Assembly (NCBI RefSeq): GCF_000466685.1
Contig: NZ_ANNG01000009.1
Location: 1 to 64,000 of the forward strand
Origin: Campylobacter concisus UNSWCS
Lineage (GTDB): Bacteria; Campylobacterota; Campylobacteria; Campylobacterales; Campylobacteraceae
Direction: 5' to 3'
DNA: 64,000 bases
Part shown: piece after piece, positions 7,862-16,773 of the stretch
Numbering within the stretch: the stretch's first letter is position 1
Layout of the letters: each line of letters begins with the position of its first letter
Notes under the pieces: model-generated
What the model saw: only the letters and a program-made list of their open reading frames with translations
What the model was told of the DNA's origin: nothing
Database searches by the model: none
Translations under genes and position numbers: made by a program

Positions 7862-9175
7862 ATGAGCAAAAAGAATTTTTCATCACGCTGGGCTTTTATA
7901 TTAGCCTCAGTTGGTTCAGCCGTTGGTATGGCAAATGTTTGGGGCTTTCCTTACAAGCTAGGCACAAATGGTGGTGGAGCGTTTTTACTCATCTACATCT
8001 TTTTTGTGGCGCTTTTTTCTTACGTTGGCTTAAGCGCTGAGTATGCGATCGGCAGGCGCGCAAAGACTGGCACACTAGGATCATATAAATTTGCTTGGCA
8101 AAGTAGAAATTTAGGCGTCATCGGTAGCATCGTTGGCTGGCTCCCACTTGCTGGCTCACTTTGCATAGCCATCGGCTACGCTGTCATCATCGCTTACGTG
8201 CTAAAGGCCCTTACTCAGGCGCTTACTGGCTCATTTATGAGCGTTGATACAAATGTTTGGTTTAACTCATTTGCGCTTCATGAGTACTCAGTCCTGCCAT
8301 ATCACTTCATAGTCATTATTGGCACGCTTCTTACGCTATTTTTTGGAGCAAAAAGCATCGAAAAGACTAATAAAATAATGATGCCACTATTTTTCGTGTT
8401 ATTTGCCATTTTGGCTATAAATGTTGCGATGCTGCCAAACGCATTTGAGGGGTATAAATTTCTATTTATCCCTGACTTTAGTAAGCTTGAAGATCCGATG
8501 GTATGGGTCACTGCGATGGGTCAAGCCTTTTTCTCGCTCTCTATCACGGGATCAGGCATGATAGTTTATGGAGCATATCTTTCAAAGGATGAAGACATCG
8601 TCGAAAGCGCCAAAACTACGGCATTTTTTGATACGCTTGCAGCCCTTGTTGCAGCGCTTGTCATGATCCCAGCAGTCTTTGCCTACGCTATGGATCCAGC
8701 TGAGGGTCCAAAGCTACTTTTCGTAACGCTTCCTAAAATTTTACAAAATATGATCGGCGGTCAAATTTTTGCAATCATACTATTTACCGCGGTCATCTTT
8801 GGCGGTATCACATCGCTACAAAATATGTTTGAGGTCGTGGCTGAGTCGCTTATGCATAAATTCCCGCGCCTTAGTAGATTTTGGGTGCTTGCGCTGCTTT
8901 GTGTGGTTTGCTTTGGCTTTGGAGCGTTTATGGAGCCTATTAGCAGCTGGGGGCCTTGGATGGACTTTGTCTCTATCTACATCATCCCAATCGGCGCAGT
9001 CATCGGCGCAATATCTTGGTTTTGGATCATTAAAAAAGAAGAAATTTTAGACGAGGTAAATTCAGGAGCAAATAAAACTTACGGCTCATTTTGGTATTTT
9101 GTGGGTAAATTTATCTATGTGCCAATAGCCTTTTTGCTCTGCATCATCGCTATTAGCAAGGGAATTTCTTTTTAA
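7862..9175 (+). CDS. Sodium-dependent transporter, NSS (SNF) family
   Basis: The 437-residue inner-membrane protein belongs to the neurotransmitter:sodium symporter family, which moves amino acids or related compounds with Na+. The first helix carries the diagnostic SVGSAVGMANVWGFPYK, including the unwound substrate/Na+ site, and a FSLSITGSGMIVYGAY stretch marks helix 6. About 11 hydrophobic segments are visible, slightly fewer than the 12 of LeuT and common in bacterial short members. The frame opens at 7850, but the ATG at 7862 (MSKKNFSSRW) gives the usual N-terminus and has ATGGA about 8 bases upstream. Substrate is unknown. Confidence 0.9.
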   Translation: MSKKNFSSRWAFILASVGSAVGMANVWGFPYKLGTNGGGAFLLIYIFFVALFSYVGLSAEYAIGRRAKTGTLGSYKFAWQSRNLGVIGSIVGWLPLAGSLCIAIGYAVIIAYVLKALTQALTGSFMSVDTNVWFNSFALHEYSVLPYHFIVIIGTLLTLFFGAKSIEKTNKIMMPLFFVLFAILAINVAMLPNAFEGYKFLFIPDFSKLEDPMVWVTAMGQAFFSLSITGSGMIVYGAYLSKDEDIVESAKTTAFFDTLAALVAALVMIPAVFAYAMDPAEGPKLLFVTLPKILQNMIGGQIFAIILFTAVIFGGITSLQNMFEVVAESLMHKFPRLSRFWVLALLCVVCFGFGAFMEPISSWGPWMDFVSIYIIPIGAVIGAISWFWIIKKEEILDEVNSGANKTYGSFWYFVGKFIYVPIAFLLCIIAISKGISF

Positions 9176-9202
9176 CTTAGCCCATCAAAAGACGAGCTAA
9201 GT
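9175..9202. terminator. Hairpin between convergent genes
   Basis: Arms ACTTAGC and GCTAAGT enclose a 14-base loop right at the end of the transporter gene and 13 bases before the convergent DUF411 gene ends. It may serve both directions; the stem is short. Confidence 0.45.
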
Positions 9203-9214
9203 CTAAATTTGAAG

Positions 9215-9664
9215 TTATTTTAGCTTTTTAGAGCCGATGTAAGTAGCAAAGACCTCTTGCGAGCCATCTTTTTTAAAGAGTATGACGTCGTATTGCTCGG
9301 CTTTGCCGCCTTGCTCCATACCTTGACTCTCCATAGGCATGCCAGGCACTGCGATACCAACGACATCTTTTGGTTTAAGCTCTAGCAGGCGCTTGACCTC
9401 ATCAGCTGGCACGTGACCCTCGATAACGTAGCCATCAACGATAGCTGTGTGGCAGCTTGAAAGCTCTAGTGGCACGTGAAATTCTTTTTTAACCTTGACC
9501 ATATCATCTACTTTTATGGTCTCTTCGCTAAAGCCAGCCTTTTGCATAGCATTGGCCCAGTTGCCACAACAACCACAAGTTGGGCTTTTATAGACCTTCA
9601 TATCGGCCCCAAGCGCTAAGGTCGCACAAAGACTAAGAGCTAAAAATGCAAATTTCTTCATCAT
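9215..9664 (-). CDS. DUF411 periplasmic metal-binding protein
   Basis: The 149-residue protein begins with a Sec signal peptide (cleavage after ALGA, about residue 19) and then shows the DUF411 hallmark KSPTCGCCGNWANAM. Further landmarks are LSSCHTAIVDGYVIEGHVPA (about residues 73-92) and GIAVPGMPMESQGME near residue 107. The family is found close to copper-handling genes, and the Cys/His/Met residues suggest copper binding in the periplasm; this is inference. It is a single gene, about 1.3 kb from nothing obviously copper-related, although the nos copper enzymes lie further along. Confidence 0.85.
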   Translation of the reverse strand: MMKKFAFLALSLCATLALGADMKVYKSPTCGCCGNWANAMQKAGFSEETIKVDDMVKVKKEFHVPLELSSCHTAIVDGYVIEGHVPADEVKRLLELKPKDVVGIAVPGMPMESQGMEQGGKAEQYDVILFKKDGSQEVFATYIGSKKLK

Positions 9665-9739
9665 TTTCCTTTACGTTAAAATTTGCAAAATGATATAGTT
9701 TGGGTTTAAATTTTATATAAATGCTTAAACCTTGCCTGC

Positions 9740-9745
9740 TATAAT
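9740..9745 (+). promoter_or_regulatory. -10 box (TATAAT) for the SbmA-like gene
   Basis: A TATAAT lies 25 bases before the ATG at 9771. Because it falls inside the longer open frame beginning at 9732, it argues for the downstream start codon. Confidence 0.6.
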
Positions 9746-9770
9746 TGCCAAAATTTACAAAAGGCACTTT

Positions 9771-10739
9771 ATGTTTTCATCATTCTTTAAAGATAAAAAA
9801 TGGGCGCTTTGGGCTTACGGCGGAGCGATATTTATCATCTTACTACTTGTCTATCAAACGCATCTAAACGTCCGCATCAACGAGTGGTATAAAAATTTCT
9901 ACGACATCGTGCAAAACTCAAAGGATCACAAAGTAGATGAGTTTTGGCGCGAGATATTAAATTTCATAAAGATCGCCATGCCTTACGTCGTGACCTACAC
10001 GGTGATATCGTTCTTTGCGAGCCACTGGGTCTTTCGCTGGAGGGAGGCGATGACCTTTAAATACCTCAAATTTTGGCGAAACTGCCAAAATGACATCGAG
10101 GGTAGCTCACAGCGTATCCAAGAGGACATCTACCGCTTTGCTAAGATCATGGAGAGCCTTGGCGTGCAGGTTTTAAAGGCGTTTATGACGCTGATTGCCT
10201 TTATACCGGTGCTTTGGGAGCTAAGCAAGAGTGTGAGCCTACCTTACATCAAAGATATCGAGGGCTCGCTGGTTTATATCGCACTGCTAATTAGCATCGG
10301 AGGCCTCATCGTATCATGGTTTGTAGGCATAAAGCTACCACATCTTGAGTACAACAACCAAAAAGCAGAGGCGGCGTTTAGAAAAGAGTTAGTTTATGGC
10401 GAGGATGATAAGCTCAAATTTTGCCAGCCAAACGTCATGCTAGAGCTTTTTACAGGGGTCAAGCTAAACTACTACAAGCTATTTTTGCACTACGGCTACT
10501 TCAATCTTTGGCTCATCTCGTTTTCGCAAATTTTAGTCATCGTGCCTTACATAATCATGGGAAATGGCCTATTTAGCGGTGTCATCACGCTTGGTGTTTT
10601 GATCCAAGCTAGCAACGCTTTCTCACAGGTCAGAGAGAGTTTTAGCGTCTTTATCGATAACTGGACGACGATAACGGAGCTAAGATCGGTCAATAAGCGT
10701 TTGAGAGAATTTGAGAGAAATATAGACTACAAAGCGTAA
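9771..10739 (+). CDS. SbmA/BacA-like inner-membrane peptide transporter
   Basis: From the ATG at 9771 the protein has 322 residues. SbmA/BacA proteins import peptide antibiotics and peptide-like compounds using the proton gradient; they resemble an ABC exporter membrane domain without an ATPase. Family features seen are RINEWYKNFYDIVQN (about residues 32-46), FRWREAMTFKYL (about 86), SQRIQEDIYRFAK (about 113) and FIDNWTTITELRSVNKRL near the C-terminus. Membrane segments lie near residues 12-30, 65-85, 140-160, 175-195 and 245-285. The E. coli protein is about 80 residues longer. An AAAGGC site precedes the start. No ATP-binding domain is attached or adjacent. Confidence 0.85.
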   Translation: MFSSFFKDKKWALWAYGGAIFIILLLVYQTHLNVRINEWYKNFYDIVQNSKDHKVDEFWREILNFIKIAMPYVVTYTVISFFASHWVFRWREAMTFKYLKFWRNCQNDIEGSSQRIQEDIYRFAKIMESLGVQVLKAFMTLIAFIPVLWELSKSVSLPYIKDIEGSLVYIALLISIGGLIVSWFVGIKLPHLEYNNQKAEAAFRKELVYGEDDKLKFCQPNVMLELFTGVKLNYYKLFLHYGYFNLWLISFSQILVIVPYIIMGNGLFSGVITLGVLIQASNAFSQVRESFSVFIDNWTTITELRSVNKRLREFERNIDYKA

Positions 10740-10761
10740 AGGTTAAATTTATATACTGAAG

Positions 10762-10884
10762 AAACTCGGGCAAATTTTAAAATTTCATGAACGAGTAATT
10801 TCGGCTCTAAAATTTGAGCCAAGCTGCAGGTGAAGCCAAATTTTAGTAGTCAATTCTTGCGAGTAAATGAAATTTTAAAATTTG
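10762..10884 (+). repeat. Self-complementary dispersed repeat, copy A
   Basis: This is one of three copies of a sequence of about 125 bp, the others being at 18355 and 18670 in the same orientation. The ends are near-perfect inverted repeats built on CAAATTTTAAAATTTCAT, and the inner halves also pair imperfectly, so the whole unit could fold as one long hairpin. The shared core is CGAGTAATTTCGGCTCTAAA. It lies between the SbmA-like gene and the protease gene. It may be a MITE-like element or a repeated structured RNA; I recognise no named family. Confidence 0.85.
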
Positions 10885-10973
10885 CGCGATAGTAAATTTC
10901 TATTTTTGAAATCTCAAAATTTAAATTTATCCCTTCGTTTAACAATGCATATCCAACTCAGGCTATAATACGC

Positions 10974-10979
10974 CAAATT
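10974..10979 (+). promoter_or_regulatory. -10 box (TATAAT) for the M48 protease gene
   Basis: GGCTATAAT, the extended -10 form of this genome, lies 20 bases before the start codon at 11000. Confidence 0.6.
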
Positions 10980-10999
10980 TTAATCCAAAAAGGATGAAA

Positions 11000-11803
11000 A
11001 TGAAAAAAATTTTACTTACGTTATTAACAGCTAGCATGCTTATCACCGGCTGCACGAGCGTCACAAAGTCAGGCGTCGTGGGCGCAGATCGCAAGCAGTT
11101 CATGCTAGTATCTTCTGAAGCGATGGAGCAAAGCTCGGCTCAAGCCTACGTCAAGACGCTCACAGCTGCTAGAAGCAAGGGCGAGCTAAATGTCGATCCG
11201 ATCCTTACAAAAAGAGTTCAAGATATCGCAAAAAGACTGATCGCGCAAACTGGCGTTTTCAGAGAGGATGCCCTAAAATGGAAGTGGCAAGTAAATGTCA
11301 TAAACGAAGATACGCTAAATGCTTGGTGCATGCCAGGGGGCAGGATCGTCGTTTATAGCGGTATTATTAAAAAGCTAAATTTGACAGATGCACAGCTAGC
11401 AGCGGTCATGGGTCACGAGATCGCCCACGCACTTAGAGAGCACAGCAGGGAGCAAGCGAGCACCGACCAGCTCAAAAACATCGGCATCTTTGCAGTCGCA
11501 ACCGCCACAGGACTTGGCGACCTTGGCGCAAGCGCTCTAAATTTAGCCAGCCAATACACCATCTCGCTACCATTTTCTCGCTCACACGAGACCGAGGCTG
11601 ATCACATCGGCACCGAGCTAATGGCAAGAGCTGGGTACGATCCAAAAGAGGCGGTCGAAGTTTGGGTTAAGATGAGCAAGATGAGTGGTGGCAAAGTGCC
11701 TGAAATCCTAAGCACTCACCCATCAAACGAGAGCAGGATCAAAGACCTAAAAGAGATCGCAGCAAAGCTTGAGCCAGTATATCAAGCAGCCAAAAAAGGT
11801 TAG
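11000..11803 (+). CDS. M48 family metalloprotease, lipoprotein
   Basis: The 267-residue protein starts with a lipoprotein signal (MKKILLTLLTASMLITGC, lipid Cys at 18) and continues as a periplasmic zinc protease. The HEIAH zinc motif is at about residue 139 (MGHEIAHALREHSREQ), and the third ligand is expected in SHETEADHIG near residue 200. It resembles LoiP/YcaL-type peptidases that trim or degrade misfolded outer-membrane proteins. The frame opens at 10994, but there the AAGGA site would touch the start codon; the ATG at 11000 has correct spacing. The GNAT gene follows 2 bases after its stop codon. Confidence 0.92.
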   Translation: MKKILLTLLTASMLITGCTSVTKSGVVGADRKQFMLVSSEAMEQSSAQAYVKTLTAARSKGELNVDPILTKRVQDIAKRLIAQTGVFREDALKWKWQVNVINEDTLNAWCMPGGRIVVYSGIIKKLNLTDAQLAAVMGHEIAHALREHSREQASTDQLKNIGIFAVATATGLGDLGASALNLASQYTISLPFSRSHETEADHIGTELMARAGYDPKEAVEVWVKMSKMSGGKVPEILSTHPSNESRIKDLKEIAAKLEPVYQAAKKG

Positions 11804-11805
11804 GC

Positions 11806-12288
11806 TTGATCGAGCGAGCAAATTTAAGCGACCTTGAAGCGATCACGCAAATTTATAATGACTACATACTAGAAAGAAGTGCGACTGCTGATATGCGGCC
11901 AGTTAGCACAAAGGAGCGAGAGCCTTGGTTTAACGCCCACGGCGGCTCGCGCCCTATTTTTATCTACAAAGAAAATGATGAAATTTTAGGCTACTGCTCG
12001 CTAAGTGACTTTAACCCCAAGATCGCTTACGATATAAGCGTAGAGATAAGCATCTATGTCGCTAAAAAAGCCCTTAAAAAGGGCATCGGCAAGCAGCTTT
12101 TAGCCCACAGTCTAAATGAAGCTAGAGGGCTAAATTTAAAAAATATCATCGCACTAATCTTTAGCAAAAACGAAGCAAGCCTTGGGCTGTTTTTGAAATT
12201 TGGCTTTGAAAAATGGGGCGAACTGCCTGGCGTTTGCCTGATGGATGGCGAGTATAAAGATGTCGTTATCTTGGGGCTAAAGCTCTAA
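11806..12288 (+). CDS. GNAT family N-acetyltransferase, Pat/YncA-like
   Basis: The 160-residue protein has the single-domain layout of the phosphinothricin/methionine-sulfone acetyltransferase group. The acetyl-CoA loop is at VAKKALKKGIGKQLL (about residues 84-98, motif GIGKQL), and the C-terminal NEASLGLFLKFGFEKWGEL is the usual B-motif. The start is a TTG, 2 bases after the protease stop and preceded by AAAAAAGG; no ATG would give a full-length domain. Substrate is unknown. It is probably transcribed with the protease but has no clear functional link to it. Confidence 0.85.
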   Translation: MIERANLSDLEAITQIYNDYILERSATADMRPVSTKEREPWFNAHGGSRPIFIYKENDEILGYCSLSDFNPKIAYDISVEISIYVAKKALKKGIGKQLLAHSLNEARGLNLKNIIALIFSKNEASLGLFLKFGFEKWGELPGVCLMDGEYKDVVILGLKL

Positions 12289-12313
12289 AAGCCAAGCATT
12301 AAGCAAATGAAGA

Positions 12314-12319
12314 TATAAT
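12314..12319 (+). promoter_or_regulatory. -10 box (TATAAT) of tRNA-Ser
   Basis: TATAAT lies 12 bases before the first base of the mature tRNA, so transcription would begin a few bases upstream of it. No -35 consensus is seen. Confidence 0.55.
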
Positions 12320-12331
12320 CACCTTCTTCTT

Positions 12332-12419
12332 GGGTAGATGTCCGAGCGGTTTAAGGAGCACGCCTGGAACGCGTGTGTGGGGCAACTCACCGAGAGTTCG
12401 AATCTCTCTCTACCCGCCA
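12332..12419 (+). tRNA. tRNA-Ser (anticodon GGA)
   Basis: This is an 88-base class II tRNA. The acceptor stem GGGTAGA pairs with TCTACCC, the discriminator is G, and CCA is encoded. The anticodon arm GCACGC-CTGGAAC-GCGTGT gives anticodon GGA (serine, UCC/UCU codons). A long variable arm (GTGTGGGGCAACTCAC) and the T-loop GTTCGAATC complete the fold. Confidence 0.97.
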
Positions 12420-12475
12420 TAAATTTGACAAAATTTACTCTATTGTTTTAACACAAAAAAAATTAAAGGATCAAA

Positions 12476-14052
12476 ATGATCGAACACCTACTGCTATTTT
12501 TTGCACTACTAGCTATCATCATCGCTTTGGTAATGGTCTCAAACCACCTCAAAGTCGCCTATCCAGTGCTATTAGTCCTTGGCGGGCTTGCCATTAGCTT
12601 TGTGCCAAATTTACCAAGTATAAAGATCGATCCTGAGCTTATTTTCATCATATTTTTACCGCCACTTCTTTACGAGGCCGCGTGGGCAAACTCGCTAAAA
12701 GAACTCTTTAAATGGCGCCGCATGATCGGCAGTTTCGCCTTTATCGTGGTTTTCATAAGCGCAGCAGCAGTTGCAGTGATAGCAAATTTAGTGATCCCTG
12801 GCTTCTCGCTCGCCCTTGGCTTCATGCTAGGAGCTATCGTCTCGCCACCAGACGCGGTGAGCACGGCAGCTATCCTTAAATTTGTCAAAGCCCCACGCAG
12901 GATCAGCGCCATTTTGGAGGGCGAGAGCCTTTTAAACGATGCCTCCTCACTCATCATCTTTCGCTTCGCCGCAGTTGCAGTGACAACTGGGCAGTTTATC
13001 TGGTATAAGGCGGCTGCTAGCTTTGTTTGGATGGTGGTTGGCGGCGTTTTGGCTGGTCTTGTAGTGGCACTTGCGGCTTATTTTTTACATAAAATTTTGC
13101 CAACTGATGAAAACAGCGACACGATAATGACGATCACGACGCCTTATATCATGTATATCTTGGCTGAGGAGCTTGGCGCTAGCGGCGTTTTGGCGGTGGT
13201 TTGTGGCGGACTTTATCTCTCTCTACTAAGAAAAATGAAATTTTTACCGCTTCAACAAGGATCCACGCGGTGCCCGTTTGGAACAACTTTATTTTCTTGC
13301 TAAACGGCCTTGCCTTTACCATGATCGGCCTTGATCTGCCTGAAATTTTAGCAGGGCTAAAGCGTAGCGGCGTCTCGCTCTTTGAGGCGGTCTCTTACGG
13401 CGTTTTGGTCACTGCCGTGCTCATCGTTATCCGCCTCATGGCATCTTATGGCGCTGTTTATATCACGATGTTTATGAAGCGCTATATCAGCGTGGCGGAC
13501 GATCGCAATCCAGGCAAAGCGACGCCATTTATCGTTGGTTGGGCTGGCATGAGGGGCGTAGTCTCGCTGGCTGCGGCACTTTCTATCCCTGCCATGGCTG
13601 GGAGCGAGCCCTTTCCGCACAGAGACCTCATCTTGTTTATAACATTTGTCGTGATCTTACTAACGCTCGTAGTTCAGGGCTTAAGCTTGCCACTGCTCAT
13701 CAAAAGCGTGAAATTTCCAGACTTTAACGACCACATGCCAAATGAGCTTGCAAGGATCAAGATCAAAAAAGCACTTGCGCAGGCTTCGCTTAAATTTAAA
13801 AAAGAGAAATTTGTGGGCGATGAGAATTTCTTATTTCAAAAGTTTGAAGAGGTTTGGAATTTCGAGCTTGAGAGCGAAAATTTTGAGATCAGTGACGAGG
13901 CCAGACAGAGATATTTTGAAATTTTAGAGGAGCAAAGAAAGGCACTTTGCGAGCTGAACAAAGATCCAAAGATCGACGAAGAGGTGATTAGAACGTTTTT
14001 ATATCACATCGACCTTGAAGAGCAGAGGTGGCGTGCGCATAGCGAGCACTAA
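12476..14052 (+). pseudogene. CPA1-type Na+/H+ antiporter, interrupted by a frameshift
   Basis: Two overlapping frames together encode one antiporter of about 525 residues. The first (12476-13303) supplies the N-terminal helices, including FLPPLLYEAAWANS, the conserved SPPDAVS and LEGESLLNDASSL. The second, shifted by -1 and continuing to 14052, supplies FLLNGLAFTMIGLDLPEIL, GWAGMRGVVSLAAALSIP and a charged cytoplasmic tail of about 120 residues. The frames should join near 13220-13245, around CTCTCTCTACTAAGAAAAA, where one base seems to be missing. Sequence on both sides is well conserved, so the lesion is recent or a sequencing error. If real, the protein would stop after about 275 residues and be inactive. 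An AAAGGA site precedes the ATG. Confidence 0.85.
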
Positions 14053-14561
14053 AATTTTCTCCCAACATTGCAGCTTACCGCGCCGCAAAATCTCTTGCCA
14101 AATTTGGCCTCGACGATGAGCACAAGCACGAAAAATATCTTCTCATCGTTCATACGTGCGATCTGGCGCAGGGTCTGGCTGGCGTTATTAAATTTAACAT
14201 CATTTTCGCGCAAGCTCTTGCAAAACTCAGTCTCGTCAAAGCCAAGCATGCGCGAAATTTCACTAATAGTGTAAGGCTCAAGCGAGGCGATGATGCGGTC
14301 CATGTTACAGATAGTTGGATTTTTGCGGTGCGTGGTGACGTCGATTATCTCATTTACGAGCTTTACTAGCTTTCTTCTGCGGTTAAAAAGGTGTAAGATC
14401 ACGGCACAAACGATCAAAGCTCCTGCAAATTTGTGCGCGCTCATCATCCACTCACTATAATCACCCATGGCGAAATTTAGCCCAGTAAATGCAAGCAGAC
14501 AGATCCCACAAGCAAGAGCGCAAACAAGACAAAATTTATATATCACTTCTACTTTAAGCAA
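14049..14561 (-). CDS. Small membrane protein, possibly DUF4405/cytochrome-b561-like
   Basis: Starting at a TTG codon with AAGGA 7 bases upstream, the protein has 170 residues; the frame stays open to a GTG at 14594, where no ribosome site is seen. Two hydrophobic segments lie near residues 8-30 and 42-60. The second, HKFAGALIVCAVILHLFNRR, has two His about 15 residues apart, as in DUF4405-type haem-binding helices. The rest is a soluble helical domain with EPYTISEISRMLGFDETEF, which reads like a small helix-turn-helix. It follows the TonB receptor gene, so a link to iron or haem uptake is inferred. Its last 4 bases overlap the antiporter region. Confidence 0.7.
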   Translation of the reverse strand: MLKVEVIYKFCLVCALACGICLLAFTGLNFAMGDYSEWMMSAHKFAGALIVCAVILHLFNRRRKLVKLVNEIIDVTTHRKNPTICNMDRIIASLEPYTISEISRMLGFDETEFCKSLRENDVKFNNASQTLRQIARMNDEKIFFVLVLIVEAKFGKRFCGAVSCNVGRKF

Positions 14562-14615
14562 TGCAAATTCCTTAGTTTTCTTGAAATTATACACCTACTA
14601 TGCAAAAAATGAAGG

Positions 14616-14641
14616 GCGCCAACTAGAAATTTAGCTGGCGC
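14616..14641 (-). terminator. Hairpin after the TonB receptor gene
   Basis: The stem GCGCCA/TGGCGC, extended by an inner CTA/TAG pairing, starts 17 bases past the receptor stop codon. The downstream tract is A/U-rich. It may separate the receptor from the next gene. Confidence 0.5.
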
Positions 14642-14657
14642 GTTAGAGTAAATTTAG

Positions 14658-16773
14658 CTAAAACTTATAGTTAAAGCTGAGATTAAAGGTGCGTGGATCG
14701 CCATAAACCATCTTGTTTGCACCAATGCCCTCATAGTATTTTTTATTAAAGAGATTGTCGATATTTAGCTGCACGTCAAAGTTTTTGGCAAATTTATATC
14801 CAAACATCAAATTTGCCAAAGTGTAGCCCTTTTGCGTGATCTCGCTTGCGCCCTTGCCGGTGTAAATTTTACTCTTATACATAGCCCCAGCTCCTACTCT
14901 AAAGTCCCTAAATTCATACTTTGCAAATAAATTTGCCGTACTTCTTGATGAGTCGGTGGCGTATTTTTCACCATTAGCATCTTTTGCATTAAAGTGCGTT
15001 GCACCAAAGCTTAGGCTCAAGTTTTTAGTGATCTCGCCGTTTAGATCTAGCTCGACACCCTTACTTGTCACGCCTTTGCCAGCTTCATATATATCGGCAT
15101 TTGTCGCTGGATTTTTCTTGCCAGTCTTTACGCCAAGCTTGTCTTGCACGATCTTAAAGACACCAAGACTTGCTTGAAGTGCCCCGTCAAGATACTCGCC
15201 TTTGATGCCCACCTCATAGTCCTTGCCTTGGATCGGGTCAAGATATTTGTCGTTTGCATCCTTTAAGCTTTGAGGCTTAAATATGCTCGTGTAGCTCGCA
15301 TATAGAGTGTGGTTTGCTCCGATGTCGTAGGTGATGCCAAGATATGGCGTGATCTCATTTGTGAAATTTCTATTGTCTTTGCCACCCTCGATCTCGTATT
15401 TGTAGTAGCTAACCCTAGCACCTAGCAAAAATTTAAGCTCATCGGTGATTGATAGTTTATTTGCCGCATAAAATGCCTTTTGTATCGTTTTGTCTTTGTT
15501 GTTTTGATCTTCGTAAGGAAATTTTGGATCATCAAGGTGCAAGTTTTTAAAGTCTATCCTGCTTCTAGCTGTATAAGCAAGCCCAGCTGGCGTAGTCCTT
15601 TGCAGCCAGTAGCTACTTACCTTATCGCTACTTTTTTTATAGTTGTTATACATCGCGCCAAAGACAAACTCATGGGATAAATTTGCTATCTCGTAAGGGA
15701 TATTTGCATATGCATCGACGTTGTGGATGTTCTCCTCTCTTTTGTTTGCATAGGCGCTAAGACCACCTATGTTGCCGGTGCCATCTAAATTTACCGCTCC
15801 GCCGTAGTAGAGTAAATTTGAGTCAGTGTTTGCCCGCCTAAATGAGTAGCTTAAATTTAAGCTCGCTTCATTTTCAAAGTAGTGCTTAAAATCAGCGTAG
15901 AAATCAAGCGTTTTTATATCCCACCTAGTCCAAGGCTGAGAGAAAATTTCATTTTTACTAAAATTTGTCCTAGAGCCATCTGTGTAAAATGCTGGCATAC
16001 CGCCCCACCTAACCCCGTGGCGTCTTAGCTCTTGATAAAACGCACCAAGACTAAGCCATGAGTTATCGCCTATGTCGCTATCGACTACGCCGTAAATCGC
16101 GCTATTTTTACGGTTGTAATAATCCATATAAGAGTGCGACTTCTCATGCATAAAAGATAGCCTTGCTCTAACGCTTCCGCTCTCATTTACTGGCGTTTGC
16201 ACATCGCCATTTACGCCGTATCTATCGTATGAACCAGCACTTAGTCCAAAATTTCCTTTTAGCTCCTTTGAGTCTGCTCTTTTTCTTATGAAATTTAAGC
16301 TTGCAGCTGGGTTGCCAGCGCCTGCAAGCAGGCCATTTGCCCCTTTTACCACCTCGACTCTTTCATAAGGTAGCAAGCTCATATCATTTGCGCCAAGGCT
16401 AAAGCCGCCAAAGCTAGGCATCGAATCAAGCAAGTAATAATCTATCTTAAAGCCACGAGCCGTCGGATATACGCGCTCGTCCCATTTGTTTAGCGTGACG
16501 CCTGGGATATTTCTAAGAAGCACTTGATAGTCCTTGATGCCTTGATCTTTTAGCCTTGCTTCTGTTAGCACAGTTAGCGACTGTGGCGTTTGGCGAGAGG
16601 TTAAATTTAGCCTAGTTGTGCTCTTTACAAGCTCTTTTGCAAAGTAGTTTGCATCGTCTCTTCGCTCGCTCTCCACGACATCGACCGCTTCTAAAACCTT
16701 GTCATTTTCACTAGCATAAATTTGAGGCAACGCCAAAATTTAAAGCAACTAAGCTAAATAAAATTTTTTTCAT
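14658..16773 (-). pseudogene. TonB-dependent siderophore receptor, frameshifted in the signal peptide
   Basis: The mature part is a complete outer-membrane receptor of about 690 residues. It has a plug domain (TPQSLTVLTEARLKDQGIKD, then VKGANGLLAGAGNPAASLNF) and a 22-strand-type barrel ending in NLSFNYKF with terminal Phe. It resembles FhuE/FpvA-type ferric siderophore receptors. The real start is the ATG at 16773 behind AAAAGGAGAA, giving MKKILFSLVALN. A run of four T on the coding strand (AAAA at 16735-16738) then throws the frame into an early stop. With three T the frame reads on as LALPQIYASENDKV, a perfect signal peptide. So a single-base insertion silences the gene, or the assembly is wrong. 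It overlaps the PepSY gene by 20 bases. Confidence 0.85.

Noticed and set aside
13201-13260. Separate start for the second half of the antiporter
   Set aside because: The upstream part of that frame (before the family-like residues) is a shifted reading of the first half; the two halves are one broken gene.
13235-13260. Programmed -1 ribosomal frameshift in the antiporter gene
   Set aside because: The A-rich and T-rich runs near the junction do not form a canonical X-XXY-YYZ heptamer in the zero frame, and no family precedent is known to me.
16764-16770. Run of seven A after the receptor start codon as a phase-variation switch
   Set aside because: Changing this run by one gives an early stop in the tested case (six A) and does not restore the frame, whereas the four-base run further on does.
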